Below the pieces are notes generated by a model. It saw only the letters and a program-made list of their open reading frames with translations, searched no databases and was not told the origin of the DNA. This document shows, in pieces, positions 37,133-46,123 of a stretch of 64,000 nt of DNA (position 1 is its first letter; each line of letters opens with the position of its first letter). Source of the DNA: Gilvimarinus sp. DA14. GTDB taxonomy: Bacteria; Pseudomonadota; Gammaproteobacteria; Pseudomonadales; Cellvibrionaceae. A program made the position numbers and the translations under genes. The DNA lies in the NCBI RefSeq assembly GCF_024204685.1, contig NZ_CP100350.1, positions 186,001 to 250,000 of the forward strand, given 5' to 3'.

Positions 37133-38512
37133 ATGACTCAGCCCCCAAAAATATCCATTCCCCGCAAGCCCAATTACGTCACCCTGGCGACCGAGTGCGA
37201 TTTTTTCCAGCTATTCAAAAAAATTGAAAAGCGCTTTGATAATTGTTTTTTTCTCGAGTCGCTGGGTGAGGAAAGCCACATTTCCCGTTACTCATTGATT
37301 GGTTTTGATCCGGCGCAAATTTTCTCAGCCCGCGATAAGTCCTTAACCATCACTGACGCGGATGGCGCCTCCACCGCTTATCCCAGCGACAACCCGTATT
37401 ACTTGCTGCGTGAAATTGTTCCCCAAGACATTATTTCGCGTGGCTATGCTGGGGGGTTGACCGGCTATATCGGCTACGATTGCATGAACTATTTTGAGCC
37501 GAGTATGAATATTCAGGCCAGCGAGTATTTTGATGCGTTTAAGTTTGGTCTTTATAAAGACGGTCTGATACTCGACAAAATGACCAATGAGATTTTTTAC
37601 TTTTATTACGATGAAAATCGCGAGGCCCTGGTTAACGAATTAATTGCTGCAGACTATGAAGGTGATGGCGAGCTGACCATTACGCCCAAGGGCGATACCA
37701 TGGACCGCGCTGCCCATGAAGCTGCGGTGGAAAAGGTCAAGCAGGATATTATCGAAGGTAAAATTTTTCAGTGCGAAGTGGGCTTTAAAACCTTATTTAA
37801 GGTTGAGGGCGATACCATCAGGGTGTATGAATCAATGCGCGAGGTAAACCCGTCGCCGCAAATGTATTACATAAAGTTTGGCAAGGAAAAAGTGATTGGT
37901 GCCAGCCCCGAGTTACTGTTTCGCTTGCGCCAAGGTGAAATGGAAACCTATCCGCTGGCGGGCACCACCAAGCGTGGCGCCACCGAGTCCGAAGACAAGC
38001 TGTTAGCGCGCACCCTGCTAAACGATCCCAAAGAAATTGCCGAACACAATATGATTGTCGATTTGCACCGTAATGATATCGGGCGCGTAGCGCAGTTTGG
38101 TACGGTAAAAGTTCGCAGCTTAATGGATATAAAACGCTTCAGTCATGTGCAGCATATTTCCAGTGAGATCGTGGGCATTATGTCCGAGTCGGAAGATATG
38201 TTCTCGGCGCTGGCCAGCAATTTCCCCGCGGGTACATTAACCGGCGCCCCTAAAATTGAAGCCATGAAAATCATTGACGAACTTGAGTCAGACGGCCGCG
38301 GGCCCTACGGTGGAGCGGTGGGGCATTTCTCATTTAATGGGGATTGCACCTTTGCCATTCCCATTCGCACGCTTTTTGTGAATGGCGAACACGGTTATGT
38401 GCAAACCTGTGGCGGTAATGTTTACGATTCGAACGCCGAAGACGAGTATCAAGAAATTCAACGCAAGTTTGCCGGTACCAAAAAGGTACTGGATCGCTTT
38501 AAGCCGGTTTAA
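37133..38512 (+). CDS. trpE: anthranilate synthase component I
   Basis: A 459-residue chorismate-utilising enzyme of tryptophan synthesis. The N-terminal feedback-binding motif is recognisable as FFLESLGEESHISRYSLIGF (about 38-57). The catalytic domain shows PSPQMYYIKFG, GASPELLFRL, YPLAGTTKRG, EHNMIVDLHRNDIG and AGTLTGAPKIEAM. The ATG at 37133 is preferred (AAAGG ribosome-binding site about 7 bases upstream); an open frame reaches back to 37091 inside trpR. It is shorter than E. coli TrpE (520). trpG follows by 11 bases. p-Aminobenzoate synthase (PabB) is the main alternative; the local trpR favours TrpE. Confidence 0.92.
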   Translation: MTQPPKISIPRKPNYVTLATECDFFQLFKKIEKRFDNCFFLESLGEESHISRYSLIGFDPAQIFSARDKSLTITDADGASTAYPSDNPYYLLREIVPQDIISRGYAGGLTGYIGYDCMNYFEPSMNIQASEYFDAFKFGLYKDGLILDKMTNEIFYFYYDENREALVNELIAADYEGDGELTITPKGDTMDRAAHEAAVEKVKQDIIEGKIFQCEVGFKTLFKVEGDTIRVYESMREVNPSPQMYYIKFGKEKVIGASPELLFRLRQGEMETYPLAGTTKRGATESEDKLLARTLLNDPKEIAEHNMIVDLHRNDIGRVAQFGTVKVRSLMDIKRFSHVQHISSEIVGIMSESEDMFSALASNFPAGTLTGAPKIEAMKIIDELESDGRGPYGGAVGHFSFNGDCTFAIPIRTLFVNGEHGYVQTCGGNVYDSNAEDEYQEIQRKFAGTKKVLDRFKPV

Positions 38513-38523
38513 GGAGTTTACAA

Positions 38524-39180
38524 GTGAACATTTTAATTATCGATAATTACGACTCCTTTACCTATAACCTGTACCAGTATATGGGTGAAATTCTAACCGC
38601 TGAAAAAGCCAAAGGAAGCGTCAGTGACTTCTCGATTGCGGTGAAGCGCAACAATGAAATCACCCTGAGCGACGTTAAAGCCATGGCGCCCGATCGCATT
38701 ATTATCTCGCCCGGGCCTGGCTCGCCGGACGATAAAGCTTACTTTGGGGTATGCGCCGAAGTCATCGCTGAAATTGGCAAAACGACACCGCTGTTGGGTG
38801 TGTGTTTAGGTATGCAGGGCATTACCCATGTGTTTGGCGGTAGGGTGGTTAAGGCAGGGTTGCCGGTACACGGCAAAACCAGCCCGATTTACCACGATGG
38901 CCGGGGCGTATTTAGCGATGTTCCTCAGTCTTTGGAAATTATGCGTTACCACTCACTGGTGGCCGACCCGCACACACTGCCTGAGTGCTTGGCGCTGACG
39001 GCGGTCGTGGCCGAAGTGGGTATTGCTGATTTTGCCGATGCCGCGGCCAGTGGTGCGCCCATGGAAATTATGGGCGTGCGTCATAAGATCTACCCCATCG
39101 AGGGGATTCAGTTTCATCCGGAGTCTTTCGCCACTGAGGGTGGCAAGGATTTACTGCGCAATTTTTTGTTTGCTAATTGA
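38524..39180 (+). CDS. trpG: anthranilate synthase component II (glutamine amidotransferase)
   Basis: A 218-residue class I glutamine amidotransferase that supplies ammonia to TrpE. The N-terminus is NILIIDNYDSFTYNLYQYMG, the nucleophile Cys is in LLGVCLGMQGI (about residue 98), and the catalytic His-Glu pair is in IQFHPESFATEGG. GTG start at 38524 with an AAGGAG site upstream. The gene is not fused to trpD, and trpD/trpC do not follow: the next gene is a convergent transporter. Dual use in folate synthesis (as PabA) is possible. Confidence 0.93.
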   Translation: MNILIIDNYDSFTYNLYQYMGEILTAEKAKGSVSDFSIAVKRNNEITLSDVKAMAPDRIIISPGPGSPDDKAYFGVCAEVIAEIGKTTPLLGVCLGMQGITHVFGGRVVKAGLPVHGKTSPIYHDGRGVFSDVPQSLEIMRYHSLVADPHTLPECLALTAVVAEVGIADFADAAASGAPMEIMGVRHKIYPIEGIQFHPESFATEGGKDLLRNFLFAN

Positions 39181-39201
39181 ACCCCTGGACTGCTGAACCG
39201 T

Positions 39202-39243
39202 GGTTACGGGTAGGTAACTCTTGCGTAATCCCTACCCGTAACC
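39202..39243. terminator. long hairpin between trpG and the NarK-type transporter gene
   Basis: A perfect 13-bp inverted repeat (39202-39214 with 39231-39243, 16-base loop) in the 68-base gap between convergent genes. It has no strong U-run on either side, so it may stop transcription weakly or stabilise both 3' ends. Confidence 0.5.
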
Positions 39244-39248
39244 CGCTC

Positions 39249-40715
39249 TCAGTGTACCGGTATGCGCTGCACGCTACCGTCTGGCATCACTTCAATTAAT
39301 GTGTCCTGTGGTGCGTCTAAAAGCATAGATGCAGCCGCAGCCAGGGCTATGCCAATGGCTATAGTCAGAAAGAAAGTGCCGGTGTCGACCAGAGAAAAAA
39401 CCGTTAGAAATACCACCGCGCCAATATTGCCATAGGCACCGACAATCCCTGCGATTTGCCCGGTCAGGCTGCGGCGAATCAGGGGCACCATGGCAAACAC
39501 ACAGCCGGCGGCCGAGCCTAAAAAGAAAGAGCTGCACATCATCGCGGCAACCGCCAGGGCAATAGGCCAGCTGTCGTCAATACTGGCCATAATAAAAAAG
39601 CCAATGGCCGCACCGGTCAAAAGAATGGTTAACGAACGTTTGCGGCCAAAGTTATCGCTAATCCAGCCGCCGGAGGGGCAGGATGCCATATCCACCGCGG
39701 CAAAGCAGGCTCCGAACACACCCGCCAGGGCGACGGGCACTGCAAATGTATTTTGGAAAAACATGGGCAGCATGGATACCACCGCTAGCTCGGCACCAAA
39801 AGTTACGGCGTAAGCCAGAGATAAAATCATCACTTGTTTGAATTTATACTGGTACAGCTCGTTAACCGGCGTGGCAATAACTTCTTTATTAATCGCGAAC
39901 AGCTTGCGGCACTGCAATAAGTAAAGCACCACAAGTGCTGCGTATATAAAGTACAGCACCTGAGCGGAAATCAACTGCAGCGCTTCAACCTTCCAGGCCA
40001 ACAGCGCCATGGCGGCAAACATGGGAATGTTGCTCAGCAGATAGAGAACAAAATCTCGTTTGCTGGTGACCGCCAGGCCGCCTGACTTGTTGGGTTTAAA
40101 GTAGGTTGAGCCAGCGGGCGTGTCGCGCACCGATAAATAGTAAATAGCGGCGTAAACAAAGGCCAGTATCCCGGTTGCGCCGGTGGCGTAGCGCCAGCCA
40201 TTTTCGCCCCCAAACCACAGCGCCAGAGCGGGCAGACTGATCGCAGCAGCCGCGGAGCCAATATTTCCCAGCCCCTTGTACATTCCCTCTGCCAGCCCCA
40301 GCTGGCGGGCCGGAAACCATTCGCTGATCATCCGTATGCCAATCACAAAGCCCGCCCCGGCAAAGCCTAATAAAAACCTGGCCAAGGCCAGTACTTCAAA
40401 ACTTCGGGCGAGAGAAAAGAACAGGCAAAGACCACCAGTAATGGCCAGCAATACCGAGTAAATAGTGCGCGGACCATAGCTATCTACCAGCATGCCCACG
40501 ATAATTCGCGCTGGAATTGTCAGTGCGACGTTCAGAATCAGCAGGGTTTTAATTTGCTGATCACTCAGGGCCAGCTGTTCTTGAATAACCACCAGCAGTG
40601 GGGCGTGATTAAACCAAACTAAAAATGAAACGAAAAAGGCCATCCAGGTAAGGTGCAGTACCTTAAAGCGGCCGATAAAAGAGAAGAACTTAAAATCTGC
40701 ACTGGTGTTGCTCAT
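39249..40715 (-). CDS. NarK/NasA-type nitrate/nitrite transporter (MFS)
   Basis: A 488-residue major-facilitator protein with about 12 transmembrane helices. The N-terminus GRFKVLHLTWMAFFVSFLVWFNHAPLL matches the nitrate/nitrite porter family start (helix 1), and GAGFVIGIRMISEWFPARQLGLAEGMYKGLGNIG resembles the family's central motif. Family members import nitrate or exchange it for nitrite. The ATG at 40715 is preferred over an open frame to 40778 because AGGAAAA lies just upstream. A strong sigma-54-like promoter sits about 40 bases upstream. No nitrate or nitrite reductase lies in the window. An MFS transporter of another small anion cannot be excluded. Confidence 0.8.
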   Translation of the reverse strand: MSNTSADFKFFSFIGRFKVLHLTWMAFFVSFLVWFNHAPLLVVIQEQLALSDQQIKTLLILNVALTIPARIIVGMLVDSYGPRTIYSVLLAITGGLCLFFSLARSFEVLALARFLLGFAGAGFVIGIRMISEWFPARQLGLAEGMYKGLGNIGSAAAAISLPALALWFGGENGWRYATGATGILAFVYAAIYYLSVRDTPAGSTYFKPNKSGGLAVTSKRDFVLYLLSNIPMFAAMALLAWKVEALQLISAQVLYFIYAALVVLYLLQCRKLFAINKEVIATPVNELYQYKFKQVMILSLAYAVTFGAELAVVSMLPMFFQNTFAVPVALAGVFGACFAAVDMASCPSGGWISDNFGRKRSLTILLTGAAIGFFIMASIDDSWPIALAVAAMMCSSFFLGSAAGCVFAMVPLIRRSLTGQIAGIVGAYGNIGAVVFLTVFSLVDTGTFFLTIAIGIALAAAASMLLDAPQDTLIEVMPDGSVQRIPVH

Positions 40716-40752
40716 AATTTTCCTGTTCGCTGCTTTATTTGCGGCGAAACGG

Positions 40753-40768
40753 GGCAAGTATTGGGCCA
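40753..40768 (-). promoter_or_regulatory. sigma-54-like promoter of the NarK-type gene
   Basis: On the minus strand TGGCCC-AATAC-TTGCC keeps both invariant pairs (GG, GC) at the exact spacing of the consensus TGGCAC-N5-TTGCA. Predicted start about 40742, leaving a 27-base leader before the ATG. An NtrC-like dyad with a GGTGC half (40775-40789) lies close upstream. Confidence 0.55.
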
Positions 40769-40917
40769 GCATCGGCATTTTGCTGGTGCATGGTCTGGCT
40801 TTGGGATGGAAAGTGGTGCATTTGGTTGTGTTTTGTTCAGTTTGCGAATGTGTTGGGTGATTTTTGAGCGGTTTTCAGTGTGGGCAAGGTGAAGTTGGCG
40901 GGGTAAAAGCACATCGT

Positions 40918-40943
40918 GTGCACAGAGATAAGTCTCTGTGCAC
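40918..40943. repeat. perfect 11-bp inverted repeat
   Basis: GTGCACAGAGA and its complement (40918-40928 with 40933-40943) around a TAAG loop, 32 bases downstream of the esterase stop on the minus strand. No U-run follows, so terminator activity is uncertain; it could also be a dimeric protein site. Confidence 0.5.
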
Positions 40944-40974
40944 GGCGTTGTGCGCAGGTTTTGTGCGTTCGGCG

Positions 40975-41943
40975 TTATATGTTTGCGGCAAACTGCTCTT
41001 TAATGAACGCTGCCATGGCTGAGGCGGCGGGTTGCATCCACGGGTCAAATAGCCAGAAGCTGTGCGGAGTATTACTAAAGGTGACGACCTTGCTGGGGAT
41101 GCCGTGTTGGTTCAGGCGACGAATCATTTCATCGCGGCCTACATAAAAGCGGGTGCGCCCGCTGGCAAGAAACAGTATCGGCGGCGTGTGTTCATCGACA
41201 TAGTAAATAGGCGATGCCTCGTGCCAATTGGCAGTCTGCTCAGCATAGTGCCCGCCCAGCCATAGTACCGCTGATGACGGCTTTTCGCGCGGCGCATCTT
41301 CGTATTTTCGTGCCTTTTCGGAGGTGAAATCCGATAGTCCATCGATATTAATAATAAGCTGCGCATCCGAGGATACTTTTCTCGTGGCCGCTTGGGGGTC
41401 AAACTTTTCCAAACCATTCGTAACACCCGTCAGGCTCGCTATTTGTCCGCCCGCCGAGCTACCCGCCACCACAAGTTGATCAGGGTTTATCTTGTATGTG
41501 GCGGCGTTTGACCGCATCCACCTTAGCGCCGCCTTGGTATCGTAAATAGCGGCGGGGTAGAGCGCCTCTGGCGCCAGGCGATAACTAATGGTTGCGGCGG
41601 CAATGCCGGCCTCGGCCAACTTTATGGCGATGGGGGCTAGGTGGGTCCGATAGCCCGATTGCCAACCTCCCCCGTGAACCAAAATAACTCCCGGAGTGGG
41701 GGAGCCTTGGGTTTTCGCGGGGCGGTACAGATCCAAGGTTAAGGTCCGCTCACCATAACTCACATAGGGAACGTCTTTATGGGTTTGGACCGAGTCTGGT
41801 GCCTCGATACTGGCAATGCTAATAAAGGGATAATCCCCGATATATTTTTCGAGAGTGTTTTCTGCCGTGTAGGTATTTTCCGCGGCCTGTACGATCGTGA
41901 CGCAGCAGGCTAGTAGTAAGGTTAAGCTAAAGGCAAAACGCAT
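40975..41943 (-). CDS. secreted alpha/beta-hydrolase (esterase/lipase family)
   Basis: A 322-residue exported hydrolase. Signal peptide (about 1-20, ending TIVQAAE), then the hormone-sensitive-lipase-like fold: oxyanion-hole HGGGWQSG (about 89-96), nucleophile Ser in VVAGSSAGGQIA (about 157-168), a probable catalytic His in NTPHSFWLF (about 293-301). It sits near pectin and rhamnose genes and could deacetylate a glycan or its fragments, but nothing in the sequence defines the substrate. Start at ATG 41943; a GTG at 41955 is an alternative. Confidence 0.75.
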   Translation of the reverse strand: MRFAFSLTLLLACCVTIVQAAENTYTAENTLEKYIGDYPFISIASIEAPDSVQTHKDVPYVSYGERTLTLDLYRPAKTQGSPTPGVILVHGGGWQSGYRTHLAPIAIKLAEAGIAAATISYRLAPEALYPAAIYDTKAALRWMRSNAATYKINPDQLVVAGSSAGGQIASLTGVTNGLEKFDPQAATRKVSSDAQLIINIDGLSDFTSEKARKYEDAPREKPSSAVLWLGGHYAEQTANWHEASPIYYVDEHTPPILFLASGRTRFYVGRDEMIRRLNQHGIPSKVVTFSNTPHSFWLFDPWMQPAASAMAAFIKEQFAANI

Positions 41944-42149
41944 TATGCAGTGCACTCTTGGGAATTTTTTGATGGATTATAATTGTTATTGCGCGTTGGC
42001 GCCGCGGTCTCTTCCCTGAAGCCAGCAAAATGCTATTGGTCCAAGTTGGTGGCTGTCCTCCGTACTTGCGTTGGCGCAAAGGAGGCCAACTCTCGCGTGT
42101 CGGGCTGACCGCTTGAACACCAATGAACAGGTGGCGAAGGAGTAGCGCT

Positions 42150-42947
42150 TTAGCTTGCCTGGTTAACGTCTACCAATATCACCTGAATATTTTCGCTCTC
42201 GAAATATTTGACCAGCGCCGGGTCGGCTTCGCTATCGGTGATTAACACATCCACATCGGAAAGAGGGCAGAGAATAAAGTTGCTGCGCTTGCCGAGCTTG
42301 GTGCTGTCGGCGAGCACAATTAACTGGTCAGCTTGTTTTTTTAGCTTTTGTTCGGTTTGAATCAGTAGGGGGTCGGACTCCATGACTCCGAATTTACCAA
42401 TGCCGGGAGTACCCATAAACATTTTACTGGCTTGGTAATACTGAATAGTGTCGTTTTCGAAAGCACTTAAAATAATGCCTTGCTTACGGTAAAGCTCGCC
42501 ACCTGGCAAGGTAATTTGATTGTCACTGGTTTCGGCCAGCTCTTGCGCGAGTACGAAAGAGTTGGTCAGGACGTTCAGGTGCCGCTCGGCGAGGAACTCT
42601 CTCATCATATAAGTGGAGCTACCACCATTGATAATAATGAACTCCCCATCTTCGCAGAATTTCACCGCCTCTTTAGCAAGCAGACGTTTTACATCGGCCC
42701 GTTGTTCCTTGGCCGCCAGAAACGCTGTGCCCGACAAATGAGGGCGACGCGAACGCCTTTCTGAGCTGTTGAGAACTTCGGCTCCACCGCGAATTTTGCG
42801 CAACTGCTCTTGCTTGGCAAGCTTGGTGATGTCGCGACGAATAGTTGCTTCCGACGCGTTTAACTGGCTGGACAAGTCGTTCACACTGGCAAACTGCTGT
42901 TCGTCGAGGATGTCCAGAAGCAACTGGTGGCGTTGTTTTTCGAGCAT
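42150..42947 (-). CDS. DeoR-family transcriptional regulator, probable rhamnose regulator
   Basis: A 265-residue regulator starting MLEKQRHQLLLDILDEQQF, with an N-terminal winged helix (recognition segment LNASEATIRRDITKL, about 30-44) and a C-terminal DeoRC sugar-phosphate-sensing domain (NGGSSTYMMREFLAE, ADSTKLGKRSNFIL). DeoR members typically repress sugar catabolism until a phosphorylated sugar is bound. It is encoded immediately downstream of the rha-lut genes on the same strand, so rhamnose or rhamnulose 1-phosphate is the likely signal. The ATG at 42947 fits family N-termini; an ATG at 42977 is possible. Neither has a strong ribosome-binding site. Confidence 0.85.
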   Translation of the reverse strand: MLEKQRHQLLLDILDEQQFASVNDLSSQLNASEATIRRDITKLAKQEQLRKIRGGAEVLNSSERRSRRPHLSGTAFLAAKEQRADVKRLLAKEAVKFCEDGEFIIINGGSSTYMMREFLAERHLNVLTNSFVLAQELAETSDNQITLPGGELYRKQGIILSAFENDTIQYYQASKMFMGTPGIGKFGVMESDPLLIQTEQKLKKQADQLIVLADSTKLGKRSNFILCPLSDVDVLITDSEADPALVKYFESENIQVILVDVNQAS

Positions 42948-43043
42948 GGGAAGTCTATTTCCGGTAAGTCCAATCATTGAACGTAAATTTGATCAAAATT
43001 TAGCATATTGTTCGATTTTTAACAAGCAAAATCAATCTTTAAT

Positions 43044-43072
43044 AATCATACAAACGATTATATGATTGTTTG
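43044..43072. promoter_or_regulatory. operator-like inverted repeats upstream of the DeoR gene
   Basis: Two overlapping dyads: AATCATA (43044-43050) with TATGATT (43061-43067), and CAAAC (43051-43055) with GTTTG (43068-43072). They lie about 100 bases upstream of the DeoR start, in the AT-rich gap before lutC. A shared ATRTGATTGTT word recurs at other rhamnose-locus promoters. Confidence 0.4.
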
Positions 43073-43174
43073 GTTTCTACGGTCGCGGGGCTCATTTCAG
43101 GCCTTTCGCGCGAAGCCGCAGAGTCTTGTCCGATTCACCCGTTCATCTCAGCGGCAGGGTAACTTGGATACGGG

Positions 43175-43831
43175 TTAGAAGGTCTTTTCGATCACTAGGT
43201 AATCAGCTTCGCGAGGCCCGTGAGCACCTATTTGAATTTGTTGTTCAATATCCGCTGTGCGTGAGGGCCCGGTAATCCAATTAACTGTGCGGGGCAGGGT
43301 ATTTCTGGCCCTCAGCCTTTGCCAGGCATCTTCCTGATAGGCGACGATATCCTCTCGTGCGATAACAATCACCAGACGTTCGACTAAAAACAGTAAACCG
43401 CTGGGGCATTCATCGCTGAGCGACATCACCGTTCCGGTCTCGGCGATCCCCGTGTGAGCCTGGACCACGCCGCAACTTTCCGCCGCTGTTGGCGTTTCGG
43501 TTGTGGTCGTTAAACCGTCCCAATCGAGCGCCTGATTGAGAATTGACGGTGAAAGGTGAAAGCGGGCACTGCTCGTGGTGTTGTTGGCGTTTTCCCGCAA
43601 CCATTGAGTGACCTGAGCCATGGACTCAAGCTTTGCGACCCGCGCACCATTGCGACTTGCCTCAGAAATAAACGTCGCGACCGGATCGCTCATTTCCATT
43701 TTGGGCTGCACGGGCGGCGAAGTATGTTTAACCGTGAGTGCTTTAAAGTTTTCCTCCAAAGAGTCAGCGCTAAAGTTTCCCCCGGTGCTACGAGCGATAC
43801 GATCAATAATGCGGCTGCGACTGTCGGTCAT
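43175..43831 (-). CDS. lutC: lactate utilization protein C (LUD domain)
   Basis: A 218-residue LUD-domain protein (LutC/YkgG family), the third component of the LutABC L-lactate oxidase complex of Bacillus subtilis and many proteobacteria. Landmarks are GVVQAHTGIAETGTVM and the C-terminal GPSRTADIEQQIQIGAHGPRE, whose Gly-Pro-Ser-Arg-Thr motif is conserved in the family. The ATG at 43831 overlaps the lutB stop (ATGA), so the two are translationally coupled. It ends about 230 bases before the DeoR gene. Confidence 0.9.
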   Translation of the reverse strand: MTDSRSRIIDRIARSTGGNFSADSLEENFKALTVKHTSPPVQPKMEMSDPVATFISEASRNGARVAKLESMAQVTQWLRENANNTTSSARFHLSPSILNQALDWDGLTTTTETPTAAESCGVVQAHTGIAETGTVMSLSDECPSGLLFLVERLVIVIAREDIVAYQEDAWQRLRARNTLPRTVNWITGPSRTADIEQQIQIGAHGPREADYLVIEKTF

Positions 43832-45264
43832 GACTGTTTCTCTTTTTGCCGTTGCTGCCATTGAGACTGAAAACTAGACTTTTCCGGTGCGGGAAAATCT
43901 CTGTGCCGGGTCCAGCCAGATAAAAAGGGTAGAGATTGAAAACGGGGCTTTCGGCCGCGAGCGATAGCAACGAGCCTCAAGTTGAAATCATTGAGTCTTC
44001 TGTAAATCGCCGGGTGACGGCTAAGCCGGCAGAAAATCTTTACTGCCCATTGGGAGATACCTGCGTGTTTTTTCTCGCGCTGCTCGCGGTCGCGCAGTTT
44101 GCGCATCAGCCCCGGCAGGGGAATGCGAACGGGGCAGACGGATTCACAGCGGCCACAAAAAGTACTGGCGTTAGGCAGTTGATTGTCTTGTTCTTCGTGG
44201 CGCAGCAAGGGGGTGAGTACGGCGCCCATTGGTCCCGGGTAAACACTGTTATAAGTGTGCCCACCCACAGACTGGTACACCGGGCAATGGTTCATGCAAG
44301 CGCCGCAGCGAATGCAGTGCAGCATTTTTTCGTATTCGCTGCCCAGCAGTTCGGAGCGCCGATTGTCCAGTAGCACAATATGAAACTGTTCGGGGCCGTC
44401 TTTGTCTCGTTCTGAGCGCGCGCCGGTAAAAAATGAGGTGTAGGTGGTAATGTCCTGACCGGTGGCGCTGCGCCCCAGTACCCGCAAAATCGCGCTGGCA
44501 TCTTCCCAGGTTGGAACAATTTTATCGATTGAGGTAGTAACAATATGGGTGCGCGGTAGTGTCGCGGTCAGATCGCCGTTACCTTCGTTAGTAACAATTG
44601 CCGCAGTGCCTGTTTCGGCAATTAACATGTTGGCGCCGGTTATGCCTACATCCGCTTGTAAAAAGCGATCGCGAATGACCGCGCGGGCTTCGTTAACAAT
44701 ATCGGCAACTTCGTCCAGCGCGCGCTCGCCGAGTGCATGATTTTCGCGAAACAGCGATTGTACCTGGGCTTTGGTTTTGTGCAGCGCCGGAGCCACGATA
44801 TGGCTGGGGCGCTCGTTAGCCAGTTGCAGAACATATTCGCCCAAATCTGTCTCTTGCGGTTCTACACCGGCCGCCTCTAAGGCCTCATTCAGGTCCACTT
44901 CCTCGCCCACCATAGACTTACCTTTGGTGGCTGTTTTGGCGTTTTGCTGTTGGCACAGGCCGATTACCAGTTCGCGCATCTGTTCCGGCGTTTCGGCCCA
45001 ATGCACTTGGCCGCCGGCCTCAGTCACTTTTTTCTCGAAGTGGAGCAGATATAAATCTAGGTTTTTGAGGGCGCGAGCGCGTACCCGCTGCGCCTGATCG
45101 CGCAGCTGCTCAAAGTTGCCAATTCTGTCAATCGCCGCTTGGCGCTTGTGGACAAAACCAGAGCCGGCTTCTTCTAGTGCTTCTTGCAGATGTTTGTCTA
45201 CCAGCGAGGCGCGCGAGCGAATGATAAAGTCGGGTTGAGGTTCGTGCATCTGTACCTGGCTCAT
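43828..45264 (-). CDS. lutB: lactate utilization protein B (iron-sulfur cluster, LUD domain)
   Basis: A 478-residue LutB/YkgF protein: a LUD domain (about 60-280) with GANMLIAETGTAAIV, then a ferredoxin-like domain binding two 4Fe-4S clusters, CIRCGACMNHCPVY (about 303-316) and CGRCESVCPVRIPLP (about 355-369). It carries electrons from lactate oxidation to the chain. AAAGGAG precedes the ATG at 45264, which lies one base after the lutA stop. Its 3' end overlaps lutC. Confidence 0.93.
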   Translation of the reverse strand: MSQVQMHEPQPDFIIRSRASLVDKHLQEALEEAGSGFVHKRQAAIDRIGNFEQLRDQAQRVRARALKNLDLYLLHFEKKVTEAGGQVHWAETPEQMRELVIGLCQQQNAKTATKGKSMVGEEVDLNEALEAAGVEPQETDLGEYVLQLANERPSHIVAPALHKTKAQVQSLFRENHALGERALDEVADIVNEARAVIRDRFLQADVGITGANMLIAETGTAAIVTNEGNGDLTATLPRTHIVTTSIDKIVPTWEDASAILRVLGRSATGQDITTYTSFFTGARSERDKDGPEQFHIVLLDNRRSELLGSEYEKMLHCIRCGACMNHCPVYQSVGGHTYNSVYPGPMGAVLTPLLRHEEQDNQLPNASTFCGRCESVCPVRIPLPGLMRKLRDREQREKKHAGISQWAVKIFCRLSRHPAIYRRLNDFNLRLVAIARGRKPRFQSLPFLSGWTRHRDFPAPEKSSFQSQWQQRQKEKQS

Positions 45265-45265
45265 A

Positions 45266-46090
45266 TCACTCTCCTTTCTCGAGCGCAGGAGAGTGTTCGC
45301 CGATGGCCGGGGTATTTAATTCTCCGGCCAAGACTTCTGCGATGTGGCGCACCTGTACCCGGTTCGGATTATCTGGCTCCAGGCGTTGCAACCTACCGGC
45401 GATATTGAGCAGGCAGGATAGGTCACCCCCCAGCACCATGCTGGCGCCGGAGCGACGAATATTATCCACTTTGTTGCTCACCATGCGGTTGGAAACATCG
45501 GAATACTTAACGCAAAAGGTGCCGCCGAATCCGCAGCAAACGTCTGTGTCCTGCATTTCGGTGACATCGAGATTGGCGCAACGCTTGAGCAGGGTGCGGG
45601 GTTGCTGCTTAATATTCAGCTCGCGTAAGCCGCCGCAGCTGTCGTGGTAGGTGACGCTTTGTGCGCTCAAGTCGAGTGCCGTTTGTGCGGGGGAATAATC
45701 CAGTACGTCGGTTAAAAATGTGGTCAACTCATAAACCTTTTCGCAAAACGCTTTTACCGCTTTACGTCGTGGGTCGTATTCGTCAAATAACTCCGGGTAG
45801 TGGGTTTTCATTGTGCCGCCGCAAGATCCTGACGGAAGGACGACATAGTCATACCTCTCAAACTGCTGCACGATATTCCAGGCAAGCGCACGAGCTTCCT
45901 CGGGCTGGCCGTTGTTGAAAGCCACCTGGCCACAGCAGCTTTGCGGGGGTACGTGAACCTCACAGCCGGCGCGTTCGAGCAGCGTGGCGCTCGCAAAACC
46001 GATGCTGGGGCGAACCAGATCAACCGGGCAGGTGACAAATAACCCGACTTGGGCTTTGGATTCTGATGGGGTTGGGGGCGTCTCAGTCAT
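45266..46090 (-). CDS. lutA: lactate utilization protein A (CCG-domain iron-sulfur protein)
   Basis: A 274-residue protein with two cysteine-rich CCG domains, as in LutA/GlcF/HdrB. Motifs seen: SCCGQVAFNNG and LPSGSCGGTMK in the first half, HDSCGGLRELN and CCGFGGTFCVKY in the second. Together with LutB and LutC it oxidises L-lactate to pyruvate. The ATG at 46090 is chosen because the longer frame to 46159 would run through a terminator hairpin. It has no strong ribosome-binding site visible. It begins the lutABC unit directly after rhaI. Confidence 0.92.
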   Translation of the reverse strand: MTETPPTPSESKAQVGLFVTCPVDLVRPSIGFASATLLERAGCEVHVPPQSCCGQVAFNNGQPEEARALAWNIVQQFERYDYVVLPSGSCGGTMKTHYPELFDEYDPRRKAVKAFCEKVYELTTFLTDVLDYSPAQTALDLSAQSVTYHDSCGGLRELNIKQQPRTLLKRCANLDVTEMQDTDVCCGFGGTFCVKYSDVSNRMVSNKVDNIRRSGASMVLGGDLSCLLNIAGRLQRLEPDNPNRVQVRHIAEVLAGELNTPAIGEHSPALEKGE

Positions 46091-46123
46091 GGGCTTGATT
46101 GCGCTAGGCAGAAACAAAGGAAA

